In this document: positions 21,546-33,170 of the stretch, piece after piece
Numbering within the stretch: position 1 is the stretch's first letter
Layout: each line of letters opens with the position of its first letter
DNA from: Cellulosimicrobium sp. Marseille-Q4280
GTDB taxonomy: Bacteria > Actinomycetota > Actinomycetes > Actinomycetales > Cellulomonadaceae
NCBI RefSeq assembly: GCF_943181405.1
Contig: NZ_CALPBY010000007.1
Span: 1 to 64,000, forward strand
Direction of reading: 5' to 3'
Length of the DNA stretch: 64,000 nucleotides
Notes under the pieces: model-generated
Told to the model about the DNA's origin: nothing
Seen by the model: only the letters and a program-made list of their open reading frames with translations
Database searches by the model: none
Program-made: the position numbers and the translations under genes

Positions 21546-23288
21546 CTACTCCTGCTGCCAGGAGTGCCACAGCCGGGCGTAGTCGCCCCCGGCCGCCACC
21601 AGCTCGTCGTGCGGGCCGATCTCGCTGATCCGTCCGCCGTCGACGACGGCGACGCGGTCGGCGTCGTGCGCGGTGTGCAGCCGGTGCGCGATCGCGACGA
21701 CGGTCCGGCCCTCGAGCACCGCGTTGAGCGACCGCTCGAGGTGACGAGCGGCGCGCGGGTCGAGCAGCGACGTCGCCTCGTCGAGGACGAGCGTGTGCGG
21801 GTCCAGGAGCACGAGGCGCGCGAGCGCGACCTGCTGCGCCTGCGCCGGGGACAGCGCGTGCCCGCCCGAGCCGACCTCCGTGGCGAGACCGTCCGGCAGC
21901 GACTCGACCCACCCGCGGGCGTCGACCGCGTCGAGCGCGGCGACCAGCGCGTCGTCGGTCGCGTCCACGTCCGCGAGGCGAAGGTTCTCCGCGAGCGTGC
22001 CGACGAACACGTGGTGCTCCTGCGTGACGAGCGCGACGTGCCGGCGCAGGTCTTCCAGCGGGAGCTCGACGAGCGGCACGCCGCCCACGGTCACCGAGCC
22101 GCCGGTGGGCGGGTGGATGCCCGCGAGCATGCGCCCGAGCGTGGACTTGCCCGCGCCCGACGGCCCGACGACGGCGAGGCGCTCGCCGACCCGGAGGTCG
22201 AGGTCGATCCCGTGCAGCACGTCGTGGCCCTCGCGGTACGCGTACCGCACGCCCCGCCCGACCACGTGCTCGTCGGCCGGGACCGCGGTGCCGGCCTCGC
22301 GGTCCGGGGAGACGAGCCCGACGCCGATGACGCGTGCGAGCGACACCGCCGCGACCTGCAGCTCGTCGAGCCAGAACACGAGGTCGAACACCGGGCCGCC
22401 CATCTGGAACCCGAAGGCCGCGACGGTCGTCACCGTGCCGACCGTGGCATGCCCCTGCGACACGAGCCAGCCGCCCCACAGCAGCACGACGATCGGCGCG
22501 AGCGCGACCGCGGCGTCGATCGACGGGATGAGGCGCATGCGCAGACGCAGCGTGTAGTCCTCGGCGGCGAACGCCTCGCGCAGGTCGGAGTCGATGCGGC
22601 GGCGCAGCCGGCCGCCGAGGTGCAGGGCGTCGACCGTGCGCGCCCCCTCGACCGTCTCGGTGATCGTGCCGTTGAGCGTCGCGTACGCCGCCGACTCGCG
22701 CAGGTAGCCCGGGGTGGCACGGGCGAGGTACCAGCGGGTCGCGACGACGACGATCGGCACGCCGACCAGCAGGCCGAGCGCGACGAGCGGCGCGGCGAGG
22801 AAGGCCGCGACGAGGGTGAGGGTGATCGTCACGACGCACACCAGGACGCGCGGGATGCCGAACCGGATCGCGTGCTGGAGCTTGTTCACGTCGTTGGTCG
22901 TCCGCGCCACGAGGTCGCCGGTCCCCGCGCTCTCGACCGTCGAGAGCGGCAGGCGCGTGACGGTGTCCATGAACTCCTCGCGGAGGTCCGCGAAGACCTC
23001 CTCGCCGAAGATCATCGACACGCGCTGCGCGAACCGCACGACGACGGCCTGCACGAGCACTGCCGCGAGGCCGACGAGCACGAGCTGGTCGACCTGCGCG
23101 ACCGTCGTGCCGGCCACGACCTCGTCGACGATCCGGCCGAGCAGGAACGGTCCGGCGAGGCCCGCGACGGCGGCGAGCGTGTGCAGCACGGCGACGCGCG
23201 TGAGGGCGCCGCGGTGCCGGCGGAACAGCGCGGCCGTGGTGCGGCGGACCTGCGCGCCGTCGGCGATCGGCAGCTTCCGGTCGCTCAT
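21546..23288 (-). CDS. ABC exporter half-transporter, ATP-binding competent subunit
   Basis: A 580-aa type IV ABC half-transporter: six predicted membrane helices in residues 1-320, then a nucleotide-binding domain. Walker A (GPSGAGKST), Walker B (TLVLDEATSLLD) and the H-loop His (AIAHRLHTAHD) are intact, but the signature is LSPAQ instead of LSGGQ. It overlaps the upstream partner by ATGA and must act as a heterodimer with it. Its intact Walker A pairs with the partner's intact signature to form the single working ATP site. Substrate is unknown; drugs, lipids or peptides are usual for this class. Confidence 0.85.
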   Translation of the reverse strand: MSDRKLPIADGAQVRRTTAALFRRHRGALTRVAVLHTLAAVAGLAGPFLLGRIVDEVVAGTTVAQVDQLVLVGLAAVLVQAVVVRFAQRVSMIFGEEVFADLREEFMDTVTRLPLSTVESAGTGDLVARTTNDVNKLQHAIRFGIPRVLVCVVTITLTLVAAFLAAPLVALGLLVGVPIVVVATRWYLARATPGYLRESAAYATLNGTITETVEGARTVDALHLGGRLRRRIDSDLREAFAAEDYTLRLRMRLIPSIDAAVALAPIVVLLWGGWLVSQGHATVGTVTTVAAFGFQMGGPVFDLVFWLDELQVAAVSLARVIGVGLVSPDREAGTAVPADEHVVGRGVRYAYREGHDVLHGIDLDLRVGERLAVVGPSGAGKSTLGRMLAGIHPPTGGSVTVGGVPLVELPLEDLRRHVALVTQEHHVFVGTLAENLRLADVDATDDALVAALDAVDARGWVESLPDGLATEVGSGGHALSPAQAQQVALARLVLLDPHTLVLDEATSLLDPRAARHLERSLNAVLEGRTVVAIAHRLHTAHDADRVAVVDGGRISEIGPHDELVAAGGDYARLWHSWQQE

Positions 23289-25033
23289 CGGGCACTCCCA
23301 GCGGTCTCGTGGTCGTCGGTGCGGCTCGTCGCCAGGTCGGTCGGGCCCGGCTCGTCGTCGGTCATGCTGCGGCCCACGACGGCGCGGTACGCGGCTCCCG
23401 CCGCGTCGTGCCGGGCGAGCAGCTCGGCGTGGGTGCCCTGCGCGACGACGCGACCGGCGTCGTCGAGCAGGTGCACCGCGTCGAGGTGGTCGAGCACGAG
23501 CGGGCTCGCGGTGACCACGAGCGTGGTGCGCCCACGCCGGGCCTCGGCGACGCGCTCGGCGATCCGCGCCTCGGTGTGCGCGTCGACCGCGCTGGTCGGC
23601 TCCACGAGGACGAGGATCTCCGGTTCGGTGAGCAGCGCCCGGGCGAGCGCGACGCGCTGACGCTGCCCGCCGGACAACGACCGGCCCTTCTCCGGCAGGT
23701 CGCCGGCGAGGCCGCCGGGCACCGAGTCGAGGACGTCCTGGGCGTCGGCCGTGAGGACTGCCTGCAGCAGCACGGCCTCGACCGACCGCCCGCGCGCGTC
23801 GAGCTCCTCGCCGAGGACGCCGGAGAACAGGTGGCTCGTCGCCTCGGCGACGACGACCCGGTGCCGCAGGTGCTCGGTGTCGAGGTCGGCGAGCAGGACC
23901 CCGCCGAGGCGCACGGGCGTGGTGGCCTCGGCGTCGTCGTCGAACCGGCCGAGGCGCGTCGCGACGCGCGCCGACGTGTCCGGGTCCGCCGAGACGAGAC
24001 CCACGACCCGACCCGGCTCGAGGACGAGACCGCTCGCCTCGTCGGTGAGAGGGGCGCCCGGCGCTGGCGCCGGCACCGGCGTGGCGGAGGGGCGCGTCGC
24101 CGCCTCGATGCGCAGGACGTCCTGGATCTTGCCCGCGGAGATCAGCCCGCGGATCGTCATCTGCAGCATCTGCGTGGCCATCTGCACGGGCCAGGCGAGG
24201 AAGGCCGCGTAGGAGTAGTAGGTGACGAGCTGGCCGGGCGTGATCTCGCCAGCGACCGCGGCGCGCGCTCCCAGCCACACCACCGCGACGGCGAGCAGGC
24301 CCGGCAGCAGCACCTGGAGCCCGTCGAGGAACGACTGCACCACGGCCACGCGGACGCCTTCGCGCCGCACGACCTGCGACTGCGCGGCGTAGCGCCCGGC
24401 GAAGACCTCCTCGCCGCCGATGCCGCGCAGGATGCGCAGGCCCGAGACCGTGTCGGCCCCGAGCGACGTGAGACGGCCCGTCGCCTCGCGCTGCGCGGCC
24501 TGCCGGGACTGCAACGGCTTGACCAGGAGCGCGAGGATCGCCGCGACCACGGGGATGCCGAGCGCGATGACGAGCCCGATCGTGAGGTTCTGGGACAGCA
24601 GCACGATCGTCACCGCGACGTAGGCGAGCACGCCGCCGAGGAACCGGCCCGCCATGGCGAAGATCTCGCCGGTGCGCAGGGCGTCGTTGGCGACGGCGGC
24701 GACCACCTCGCCCGTCGGGAGCTTGCGCGTGATCGCGTGGCCCGAGCGGGACGCCTTGTACCCGACGACCTGCGAGAAGGCGAAGGCGGACCGGAGCCAG
24801 TTCTCGACGTCGTACCGGTGGCTCAGCGCGCCCGCTCCCACCATGACGACCGCGACGGCGAGGAGCGCCCCGATGCCGAGGAAGAGGTCACGGCCGAACC
24901 CGCTCGTGAGGCCGTCGTCCACGACACGACCGAAGAGGAAGGGCGTGGCGGCCTGGCCGAGCATGGTGAGCGCACCGACGAGCAGCGCCATCGCGAGGAT
25001 GCCGCGCTGGCGCCACGCCTGCCACGCCAGCAT
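23285..25033 (-). CDS. ABC exporter half-transporter, degenerate ATP-binding subunit
   Basis: A 582-aa half-transporter from ATG 25033, with six membrane helices followed by a nucleotide-binding domain. The signature LSGGQRQRVALARALL is perfect, but Walker A is lost (VGLVSADPDTSARVATRL lacks GxxGxGKS), Walker B reads ILVLVEPTSAVD with Val for the usual Asp, and the H-loop His is missing (VVTASPLVLDHLD). Its own site is therefore dead and it lends its signature to the partner. The start is uncertain: GTG 25165 would add 44 residues, but a -10 box (TAGGGT, 25103-25098) lies inside that extension, favouring 25033. Confidence 0.8.
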   Translation of the reverse strand: MLAWQAWRQRGILAMALLVGALTMLGQAATPFLFGRVVDDGLTSGFGRDLFLGIGALLAVAVVMVGAGALSHRYDVENWLRSAFAFSQVVGYKASRSGHAITRKLPTGEVVAAVANDALRTGEIFAMAGRFLGGVLAYVAVTIVLLSQNLTIGLVIALGIPVVAAILALLVKPLQSRQAAQREATGRLTSLGADTVSGLRILRGIGGEEVFAGRYAAQSQVVRREGVRVAVVQSFLDGLQVLLPGLLAVAVVWLGARAAVAGEITPGQLVTYYSYAAFLAWPVQMATQMLQMTIRGLISAGKIQDVLRIEAATRPSATPVPAPAPGAPLTDEASGLVLEPGRVVGLVSADPDTSARVATRLGRFDDDAEATTPVRLGGVLLADLDTEHLRHRVVVAEATSHLFSGVLGEELDARGRSVEAVLLQAVLTADAQDVLDSVPGGLAGDLPEKGRSLSGGQRQRVALARALLTEPEILVLVEPTSAVDAHTEARIAERVAEARRGRTTLVVTASPLVLDHLDAVHLLDDAGRVVAQGTHAELLARHDAAGAAYRAVVGRSMTDDEPGPTDLATSRTDDHETAGSAR

Positions 25034-25096
25034 GCGCGCGGGCGTGGTGAGCGGAGGGTCCCGGGGTCGGGGAGGGGGAGGGGTCGCACGGTGTTC

Positions 25097-25103
25097 TACC
25101 CTA
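25097..25103. promoter_or_regulatory. Overlapping divergent -10 boxes
   Basis: TACCCT (25097-25102, plus) and TAGGGT (25103-25098, minus) are TAnnnT boxes on opposite strands sharing five base pairs. They would drive DUF3817 rightwards and the ABC exporter leftwards, so polymerase binding should be mutually exclusive. Confidence 0.45.
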
Positions 25104-25185
25104 GGTTCGGCGTCCGACACGGAGCCACGGAATAAGCCGTCGCGCCACCACGCGGCGCGGAGCACGACGTGAGGACACTCCCGGC

Positions 25186-25593
25186 ATGACCACCCAGGAC
25201 CCCGCCACCAGCACCGCCGCGCCGAGCAGCGAGGCCGCGCGGACGGCCATCAGGAAGGCGCGCGGCGCCCTCGCGCGGTACCGGGTCCTCGCGATCGTCA
25301 CCGGTGTGATGCTGCTGGTCCTGAGCGTCGAGATGCTCATGAAGTACGTCTTCGGCGTGAGCGACGACATCATGCGGTACCTCCTGTGGATCCCCTTCGC
25401 GCACGGCTGGATCTACGTCGTCTACCTCGTGACGGTCCTCGACCTGTGGACCAAGATGCGGTGGGGCTGGGGCCGCCTCGCGACGATGGTCTTCGCGGGC
25501 GTCGTCCCGGTCATGTCGTTCATCCTCGAGAAGAAGGTGCACGCGGAGGCCGAGGCGAAGCTCGCCGGCCTGGAGGAGCGGTACGCCGCGTGA
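25186..25593 (+). CDS. DUF3817 integral membrane protein
   Basis: A 135-aa membrane protein of the actinobacterial DUF3817 family. Three hydrophobic segments are visible (LAIVTGVMLLVLSVEMLMKYV, IPFAHGWIYVVYLVTVLDLW, LATMVFAGVVPVMSFILEKKV), with a charged N-terminus and a Glu/Ala-rich C-terminal helix. GAGGA before ATG 25186 supports the start. Its stop overlaps the GTG of the next gene as GTGA, so it is cotranscribed with the ThiF/MoeB-like gene. Function is unknown. Confidence 0.8.
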   Translation: MTTQDPATSTAAPSSEAARTAIRKARGALARYRVLAIVTGVMLLVLSVEMLMKYVFGVSDDIMRYLLWIPFAHGWIYVVYLVTVLDLWTKMRWGWGRLATMVFAGVVPVMSFILEKKVHAEAEAKLAGLEERYAA

Positions 25594-26996
25594 GCACGTC
25601 GGCACCGCACGCGGCCCGGCCGGCCCCGCTCGTCGAGCCCGGTCGTGAGCTGACGACCGCCGAGCTCGAGCGCTACGCGCGCCACCTGTCGCTGCCGGGC
25701 GTCGGTCCCGAGGGACAGCGGCGGCTCGCCGCGGCCCGGGTCCTCGTCGTCGGGGCCGGCGGCCTCGGGAGCCCGGCCCTGCTCTACCTGGCCGCCGCGG
25801 GCGTCGGCACGATCGGGATCGTCGACGACGACGTCGTCGACACGTCCAACCTCCAGCGTCAGGTGATCCACGGCGGCCCGGACGTGGGACGCCGCAAGGT
25901 CGACTCCGCGCGCGAGACGATCGCTGACGTCAACCCGCACGTGCGCGTGGTCGAGCACACGGTGCGACTCGACGCCGGCAACGCGCTCGACGTGCTGCGC
26001 GGCTACGACGTCGTCCTCGACGGCGCCGACAACTTCCCGACGCGCTACCTCGTCTCGGACGCCGCCGAGGTGCTCGGCCTGCCCGTCGTGTGGGGCTCGA
26101 TCTACCGCTTCCAGGGCCAGGTCAGCGTGTTCTGGGGTCGCCCTCGGTACGTCTCGCCCGTGCCCGACGACGGCGCCCCCACGGGGGGTCGCCTCCCCGT
26201 GGGCGCCGGCCCGGCCGGGGCGACCGGACCGGGCGACGCCGATGCCCGCGGCGCGACGTACCGCGACGTCTTCCCCGTGCCACCGCCGCCCGGCGCGGCA
26301 CCCGACTGCGCGACGGGCGGGGTGCTCGGCGCGATGTGCGGCACGGTCGGCTCGGTCATGGCGACGGAGGCGATCAAGCTCGTCACCGGCGCGGGCACGA
26401 CGCTGCTCGGCCGGCTCGCGGTGTACGACGCGCTCGACCTCACGTGGCGCCAGCTCACGGTGCGGCCGGACCCGACGCGCGCGCCGGTCACCGCGCTGCT
26501 CGCCGGCGACGACGCCTACGCCGCGTTCTGCGGCCTCGCCCCTGCCGTGCGAGCCGGGGGGTCGGGGGAGCACGCGGCGCCGGACCCGGCGGACGTGCCG
26601 GTCGAGGTGAGCGCGCACGAGGCGGCGACCCTCCTGGCGCCCGCGGAGGGGCGACGGCCGGCGTACCTGCTCGACGTGCGCGAGGACTGGGAGGCGCAGG
26701 TGCGCCCGGTCCCGGGCGCGCGGCTCGTCCCCAGCGGCACCTTCCTCGGCGGTCTGCCGGGGGCACCGGACGACGCCGCGCGCGCCGCTCTCGCGGAACT
26801 CCCGACGGACCGGCCCGTCGTCGTCGTGTGCGCGATGGGTGCGCGGTCTGCTCGCGTCGCCGACGTCGCGTGCGCCGTGGGCGTCGACGCGTGCTCCGTC
26901 GTCGGCGGCGTCCCGGCACTGCTCCCCGAGCTCGCGACGACACCGCCCTCCGCGACGACACCGCCCTCCGCGACGACACCGCCCCCCGCGAGGTAG
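25590..26996 (+). CDS. ThiF/MoeB adenylyltransferase-rhodanese fusion
   Basis: A 468-aa fusion of the MoeZ/MoeBR type. Residues about 15-330 form an E1-like adenylyltransferase that activates the C-terminal Gly-Gly of a small sulfur carrier: VLVVGAGGLGSPALLYLAAAG binds ATP, NLQRQ and DGADNFPTRY follow, and C-terminal TGGVLGAMCGTVGS is typical. A rhodanese domain follows with active-site Cys in CAMGARSA. It lacks the CxxC zinc pairs of canonical MoeB. Candidate partners are ThiS, encoded 1 kb downstream in the opposite direction, and MoaD or CysO elsewhere. The C-terminus ends in a threefold TTPPSA repeat. The start is GTG 25590, after GGAGGAG. Confidence 0.8.
   Translation: MSTSAPHAARPAPLVEPGRELTTAELERYARHLSLPGVGPEGQRRLAAARVLVVGAGGLGSPALLYLAAAGVGTIGIVDDDVVDTSNLQRQVIHGGPDVGRRKVDSARETIADVNPHVRVVEHTVRLDAGNALDVLRGYDVVLDGADNFPTRYLVSDAAEVLGLPVVWGSIYRFQGQVSVFWGRPRYVSPVPDDGAPTGGRLPVGAGPAGATGPGDADARGATYRDVFPVPPPPGAAPDCATGGVLGAMCGTVGSVMATEAIKLVTGAGTTLLGRLAVYDALDLTWRQLTVRPDPTRAPVTALLAGDDAYAAFCGLAPAVRAGGSGEHAAPDPADVPVEVSAHEAATLLAPAEGRRPAYLLDVREDWEAQVRPVPGARLVPSGTFLGGLPGAPDDAARAALAELPTDRPVVVVCAMGARSARVADVACAVGVDACSVVGGVPALLPELATTPPSATTPPSATTPPPAR
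26933..26986 (+). repeat. 18-bp tandem repeat, three units
   Basis: The unit CGCGACGACACCGCCCTC occurs three times (the last with one change) and encodes a repeated TTPPSA at the C-terminus of the ThiF/MoeB-rhodanese protein. Confidence 0.8.
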
Positions 26997-27005
26997 AAGC
27001 CGCCG

Positions 27006-27059
27006 TCGCGAGATAGAGCTCCGCGTGCTCTATCTCGCGACCGCCCGTTCTATCTCGCG
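27006..27059. repeat. Palindromic repeat, copy 3 (variant)
   Basis: TCGCGAGATAGAGC (27006-27019) and GCTCTATCTCGCGA (27027-27040) form a perfect 14-bp stem with a 7-base loop, followed by a direct copy TCTATCTCGCG (27049-27059). The right half, ATCTCGCGAC-N7-TC-T-ATCTCGCG, has the same spacing as copy 1 with T for G. It sits between converging genes and may act as a terminator. Confidence 0.7.
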
Positions 27060-27069
27060 GGCGCAGGCG

Positions 27070-28206
<1,137 letters not shown>

Positions 28207-29529
28207 TCATCTCCGGGTCGAAGGGACGGTCATCTGCGGGTCGCGGCAGTCGGTGGTGCCGCCGGCGCCACCGACCGGGTGGTCGGTGAAGCGGTCGGGA
28301 CGGGCCGCGGCGAGGGCCGTGGCGTCGTCGGCGGCGAGCGGCTCACCCGTGAGGCCCGCGACGACGGCCTCCGCCGTGAGCGGCGCGAGCAGGACGCCGT
28401 TGCGGCCGTGGCCCGCGGCGACGTGCAGCCCCGGGACGTGCGTGGCGCCGACGAGCGGCAGGTTGTCCGGCGTGGCGGGTCGTGCGCGGGGCGTGACGTC
28501 GACGAGCGCCGCCTCGTCGATCCCCGGCAGCAGCGCGCGGGCGTCCCGCAGCAGGGCGAAGACACCGCCCGCGGTCGCGCGACGGTCGTCCGGGTTCTCC
28601 TCGGTCGTCGCTCCGACCACGACCTCGCGGTGCCCGGCGCACGGGCCGTCGCGGACCGGGTCCCGCGGGACGACGTACACCGGGCGTCCCTGCACGACGC
28701 CGCGCACGACGTGCTCGAGCGCGAGCTCCGGCCCTGCGTCGAGCCGCAGCGTCTGGCCCTTCACGGGGCGTGTCGGCACGCGGACCTCGGGGACGTCGGC
28801 GAGCAGCGCGCCGGTCTGCCAGCCCGCCGCGAGCACCACGGCACCGGCGCGGTGGAGGTGCCCCGCGTCGTCGTGCACGCCGACCGCGCGACCGGACGCG
28901 TCCCGCGCGACTCTCGTCGCGGACCGCGGCACGACGACGGCGCCCGCCCCGGTCCGCGACGCCGTCAGGAGCGCCGCGTGCGTCGCGCGCGGGTCGACGG
29001 CGTTGTCGTGCGGTGCCCACGCGGCGCCAGCCACGCGCGGCCCGAGGTGCGGCTCGCGACGTCGCGCGTCGGCGAGCGTGAGCGCGTGCGAGTCGAGGCC
29101 GTGCGCGGCGTGCAGGGCGAGCACGCGGCGAACGAGGGCGAGGTCGTCGGAGTCGTACGCGACGGTGAGCGTCCCGGCCGTGCGCAGCCCGACGTCCGCG
29201 CCGGTCGCGTGCTCGAGGTCGGCGGCGAACCCGGGCCAGGCGCGCGCTGCCGCCAGGTGGAGCGCGAGGGCCTCGTCCTCGCCGAAGTCGGCCTCCGTGA
29301 CGGGCGCGAGCATCCCCGCCGCGGCGTGCGTCGCGCCGTCGCCGGGCGAGGGGTCGAGCACCGTGACGGTCAGACCGGCGCGCGCCGCGCGCCACGCCAC
29401 GGCGAGCCCCACGATCCCGCCGCCCACCACGACGACGTCGCGCGCGCCGTCGGGCACGTCGGCGTCCGCGGGCAGGACCGCTGACAGGCCGGTGGACTGG
29501 ACCGCGTTCGGGACGGCAGGGGGGTGCAT
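28207..29529 (-). CDS. thiO: Glycine oxidase ThiO
   Basis: FAD-dependent glycine oxidase (440 aa) supplying dehydroglycine (iminoglycine) for thiazole synthesis. [22 protein letters not shown] is the dinucleotide-binding motif; [22 protein letters not shown] and the C-terminal [19 protein letters not shown] are typical. Start ATG 29529 is preceded by GAAGGGAG, which is also the 3' end of the TPP riboswitch, so ligand binding can hide the ribosome site. ATG 29550 is inside the riboswitch core and less likely. Confidence 0.9.
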   Translation of the reverse strand: MHPPAVPNAVQSTGLSAVLPADADVPDGARDVVVVGGGIVGLAVAWRAARAGLTVTVLDPSPGDGATHAAAGMLAPVTEADFGEDEALALHLAAARAWPGFAADLEHATGADVGLRTAGTLTVAYDSDDLALVRRVLALHAAHGLDSHALTLADARRREPHLGPRVAGAAWAPHDNAVDPRATHAALLTASRTGAGAVVVPRSATRVARDASGRAVGVHDDAGHLHRAGAVVLAAGWQTGALLADVPEVRVPTRPVKGQTLRLDAGPELALEHVVRGVVQGRPVYVVPRDPVRDGPCAGHREVVVGATTEENPDDRRATAGGVFALLRDARALLPGIDEAALVDVTPRARPATPDNLPLVGATHVPGLHVAAGHGRNGVLLAPLTAEAVVAGLTGEPLAADDATALAAARPDRFTDHPVGGAGGTTDCRDPQMTVPSTRR

Positions 29530-29531
29530 GT

Positions 29532-29620
29532 GCGCTCCCTTCGCTGGCATGACCCAGATCAGGTTCGACGGTCGGCTCCTACGCCCTCTCAGCCCCGTGC
29601 GGGGCTCCCGTGCTCTCGGC
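29532..29620 (-). promoter_or_regulatory. TPP riboswitch (THI element) of thiOSG
   Basis: On the minus strand the conserved TPP aptamer blocks are clear: GGGGCTGAGAGGG, then GTCGAACCTGATCTGGGTCA, then ATGCCAGCGAAGGGAGC. The last block overlaps the thiO Shine-Dalgarno, so repression is probably translational. A -10 box TACTGT (29627-29622) lies just upstream. High thiamine diphosphate should shut off thiO, thiS and thiG. Confidence 0.95.
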
Positions 29621-29652
29621 CACAGTACCGGCCGCGGCGACGCACCCGCCCC

Positions 29653-29658
29653 TACACT
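29653..29658 (+). promoter_or_regulatory. -10 box of thiE, leaderless start
   Basis: TACACT ends seven bases before ATG 29666. Because the transcript starts at the codon, thiE is outside the control of the neighbouring riboswitch. Confidence 0.6.
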
Positions 29659-29665
29659 CCGACGG

Positions 29666-30346
29666 ATGAGCACCGAGACCTCCGTCACGTGGGGCACCGC
29701 GGCGCGCGACCGCCTCGCCGCCGCCCGGCTGTACCTGTGCACCGACGCCCGCGAGGAGCGCGGCGACCTCGAGGACCTCCTGCACGCGGCGCTCGCGGGC
29801 GGGGTCGACGTCGTCCAGCTCCGCGACAAGACGCTCGACGTCGCGCGCGAGCTCGAGCTCCAGGAGCTCGTGGCGCGGGTGGCGGGGGAGCACGGCGCGC
29901 TGTGGGCGGTCAACGACCGGGCCGACGTCGCCGGGCTGACGGGCGCGCCCGTCGTGCACATGGGCCAGCGCGACCTGCCGGTCGGGGCGGTCCGTTCCCT
30001 GCTCGGCCCCGCCCCGGTGATCGGCCGCTCGACCCACTCGACCGAGCAGGCCGCCGCCGCGGAGGCCGACCCCGACGTCGACTACTTCTGCGTCGGCCCG
30101 CTGTGGGCGACGCCGACGAAGCCCGGGCGGGCCGCCGTCGGGCTGGACCTGCTGCGCGACGTCGCCGCGTCCGCACCGACGACGCCGTGGTTCGCGATCG
30201 GCGGGATCGACGCCGGGCGTCTCGACGCGGTGCTCGACGCCGGTGCGACGCGGATCGTGGTCGTCCGGGCGATCACGGAGGCCGCGGACCCCGAGACCGC
30301 GGCGCGGGCGCTGCGCGATCGTCTCGAGGAGCGCGCGGGCGTCTGA
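29666..30346 (+). CDS. thiE: Thiamine phosphate synthase
   Basis: ThiE (226 aa) couples the hydroxymethylpyrimidine diphosphate and thiazole phosphate to thiamine phosphate. Family blocks are [66 protein letters not shown] and [14 protein letters not shown] 29666 fits a leaderless promoter. It is divergent from thiOSG and 42 bases upstream of guaA. Confidence 0.95.
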   Translation: MSTETSVTWGTAARDRLAAARLYLCTDAREERGDLEDLLHAALAGGVDVVQLRDKTLDVARELELQELVARVAGEHGALWAVNDRADVAGLTGAPVVHMGQRDLPVGAVRSLLGPAPVIGRSTHSTEQAAAAEADPDVDYFCVGPLWATPTKPGRAAVGLDLLRDVAASAPTTPWFAIGGIDAGRLDAVLDAGATRIVVVRAITEAADPETAARALRDRLEERAGV

Positions 30347-30376
30347 CGCGGTGCCGGACGGGCGCCGCGCGGCGAC

Positions 30377-30382
30377 TATCCT
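30377..30382 (+). promoter_or_regulatory. -10 box of guaA, leaderless start
   Basis: TATCCT ends six bases before GTG 30389. Confidence 0.6.
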
Positions 30383-30388
30383 GGACCG

Positions 30389-32002
<1,614 letters not shown>

Positions 32003-32026
32003 TCCCGGCGGCGTCCAGCCGTTCGG

Positions 32027-32065
32027 CCTACGCCCGTGCCGCGATCCTCGCGGCGCGGGCGTAGG
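32027..32065. terminator. Hairpin terminator overlapping the glycosyltransferase stop
   Basis: CCTACGCCCG (32027-32036) pairs with CGGGCGTAGG (32056-32065), with further CCGCG/GCGG pairing inside. It follows guaA and embeds the last codons and the stop of the converging glycosyltransferase gene. Confidence 0.55.
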
Positions 32066-33170
32066 CGTTCTCCACGTCGGCGAGGACGCGAGGCCAGCCC
32101 GCTGACGACGGCACGTCGCGGTTGTGGGCGACGACCCGGTCGAGCAGGCCGTCCTCGGTGACGAGGCGGACGAGCGCGTCGGCGAGGCCCGCGTCGTCGC
32201 GGGCGAGGAGGGCGTCCACGCCGTCGGTGAGACGCTCGGCCACGCCCGACTGCGAGCGCGTCACGACGACGAGCCCCGCCGCCTGACCCTCGAGGGCCGC
32301 GATGCCGAACGCCTCCTCGACCGCGGGGGCGGCGAACACGTCGGCGCGCGCGTAGAGCCGCTTGAGCTCGGTCGCGGTGAGCCGGCCCGGGAGCGAGACG
32401 ATGTCGTGCAGGTCGTGCTGCGCGACGAACCGCCGGGCGGCGTCCAGCTCCGGGCCGTCGCCCGCGACCGTGGCGTGGAGTGCGCCGTCGGGAACCCGGG
32501 ACGCGGCGTCGCGCACGACCTGGAGCAGCGGGAGGACGCGCTTGCGCGGCGCGAAGCGTGTCGCCGCGACGACGTGGACGGCGGCCCCTTCCATGCGCTC
32601 GCCCCGCTCGGTGCGGGGGACGCGCCACGCGTCGAGGTCGAGACCGTTGTGCAGGACGGCGACCTCGCCGTGGTCGCCGACGATGCGGCGCAGCGGCGCC
32701 GCCGTCAGCTCGCTCACGGCGGACCACAGGACGGGCCAGCGCGACCACCGCACGACGCGGTCGAGCGCGGCGAACGCTCGCTCGGCGCCGCCCCAGACCG
32801 AGTGGACGGTCAGCACGGCGGGCAGCCCCGCCCGGACGACCGCGCGCAGCGACGCCTGGGTGGATGGGGTCAGCACGCCCATGTGGAGATGCACGACGTC
32901 GGGTCGGGCCTCGCGCAGCAGGCGCGCCACGTGGTGGGGGGCCCGGGGATGGACCGGGTAGCCACCCGGGACCCGCGCCGCGAGTCGGTGCACCGTGACG
33001 CCCTCGTCGACCTCGGTGGTGATCCCGTGCGAGCCCGGCCGCTCGGGCGTCGTGCAGACCACCGCGACGTCGTGCCCCGCCGCGGCCTGCTGCTGCGCGA
33101 GCCGCGCCACCTGGGTCTCGATGCCGCCGAGGAGCGGCAGGTAGCAGTCGGTGACGTGGGTGATGCGCAC
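32028..33170 (-). CDS. GT4-family glycosyltransferase
   Basis: A 380-aa GT-B fold enzyme. The N-terminus has THVTDCYLPLLGGIETQV (typical GG.E..V start), PDVVHLHMG and the acceptor-side region. The C-terminal donor domain shows ATRFAPRKRVLPLLQ, VAGDGPELDAARRF and EEAFGIAALEGQAAGLVVV, which carries the E-x7-E motif. It resembles mannosyl- or N-acetylglucosaminyl-transferases for phosphoinositol or wall glycans; the sugar and acceptor cannot be told. GTG 33170 with GGGAGG eight bases upstream is the likely start. Confidence 0.8.
   Translation of the reverse strand: MRITHVTDCYLPLLGGIETQVARLAQQQAAAGHDVAVVCTTPERPGSHGITTEVDEGVTVHRLAARVPGGYPVHPRAPHHVARLLREARPDVVHLHMGVLTPSTQASLRAVVRAGLPAVLTVHSVWGGAERAFAALDRVVRWSRWPVLWSAVSELTAAPLRRIVGDHGEVAVLHNGLDLDAWRVPRTERGERMEGAAVHVVAATRFAPRKRVLPLLQVVRDAASRVPDGALHATVAGDGPELDAARRFVAQHDLHDIVSLPGRLTATELKRLYARADVFAAPAVEEAFGIAALEGQAAGLVVVTRSQSGVAERLTDGVDALLARDDAGLADALVRLVTEDGLLDRVVAHNRDVPSSAGWPRVLADVENAYARAARIAARA

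Noticed and set aside
23309-25135. Plus-strand frame of about 600 codons opposite the ABC exporter
   Set aside because: Arg/Val/Glu-rich antisense shadow; the minus strand shows all ABC transporter motifs.
20336-27059. CRISPR array from the repeated GCGAGAT motif
   Set aside because: Only three scattered, palindromic copies without regular spacers and no cas genes.
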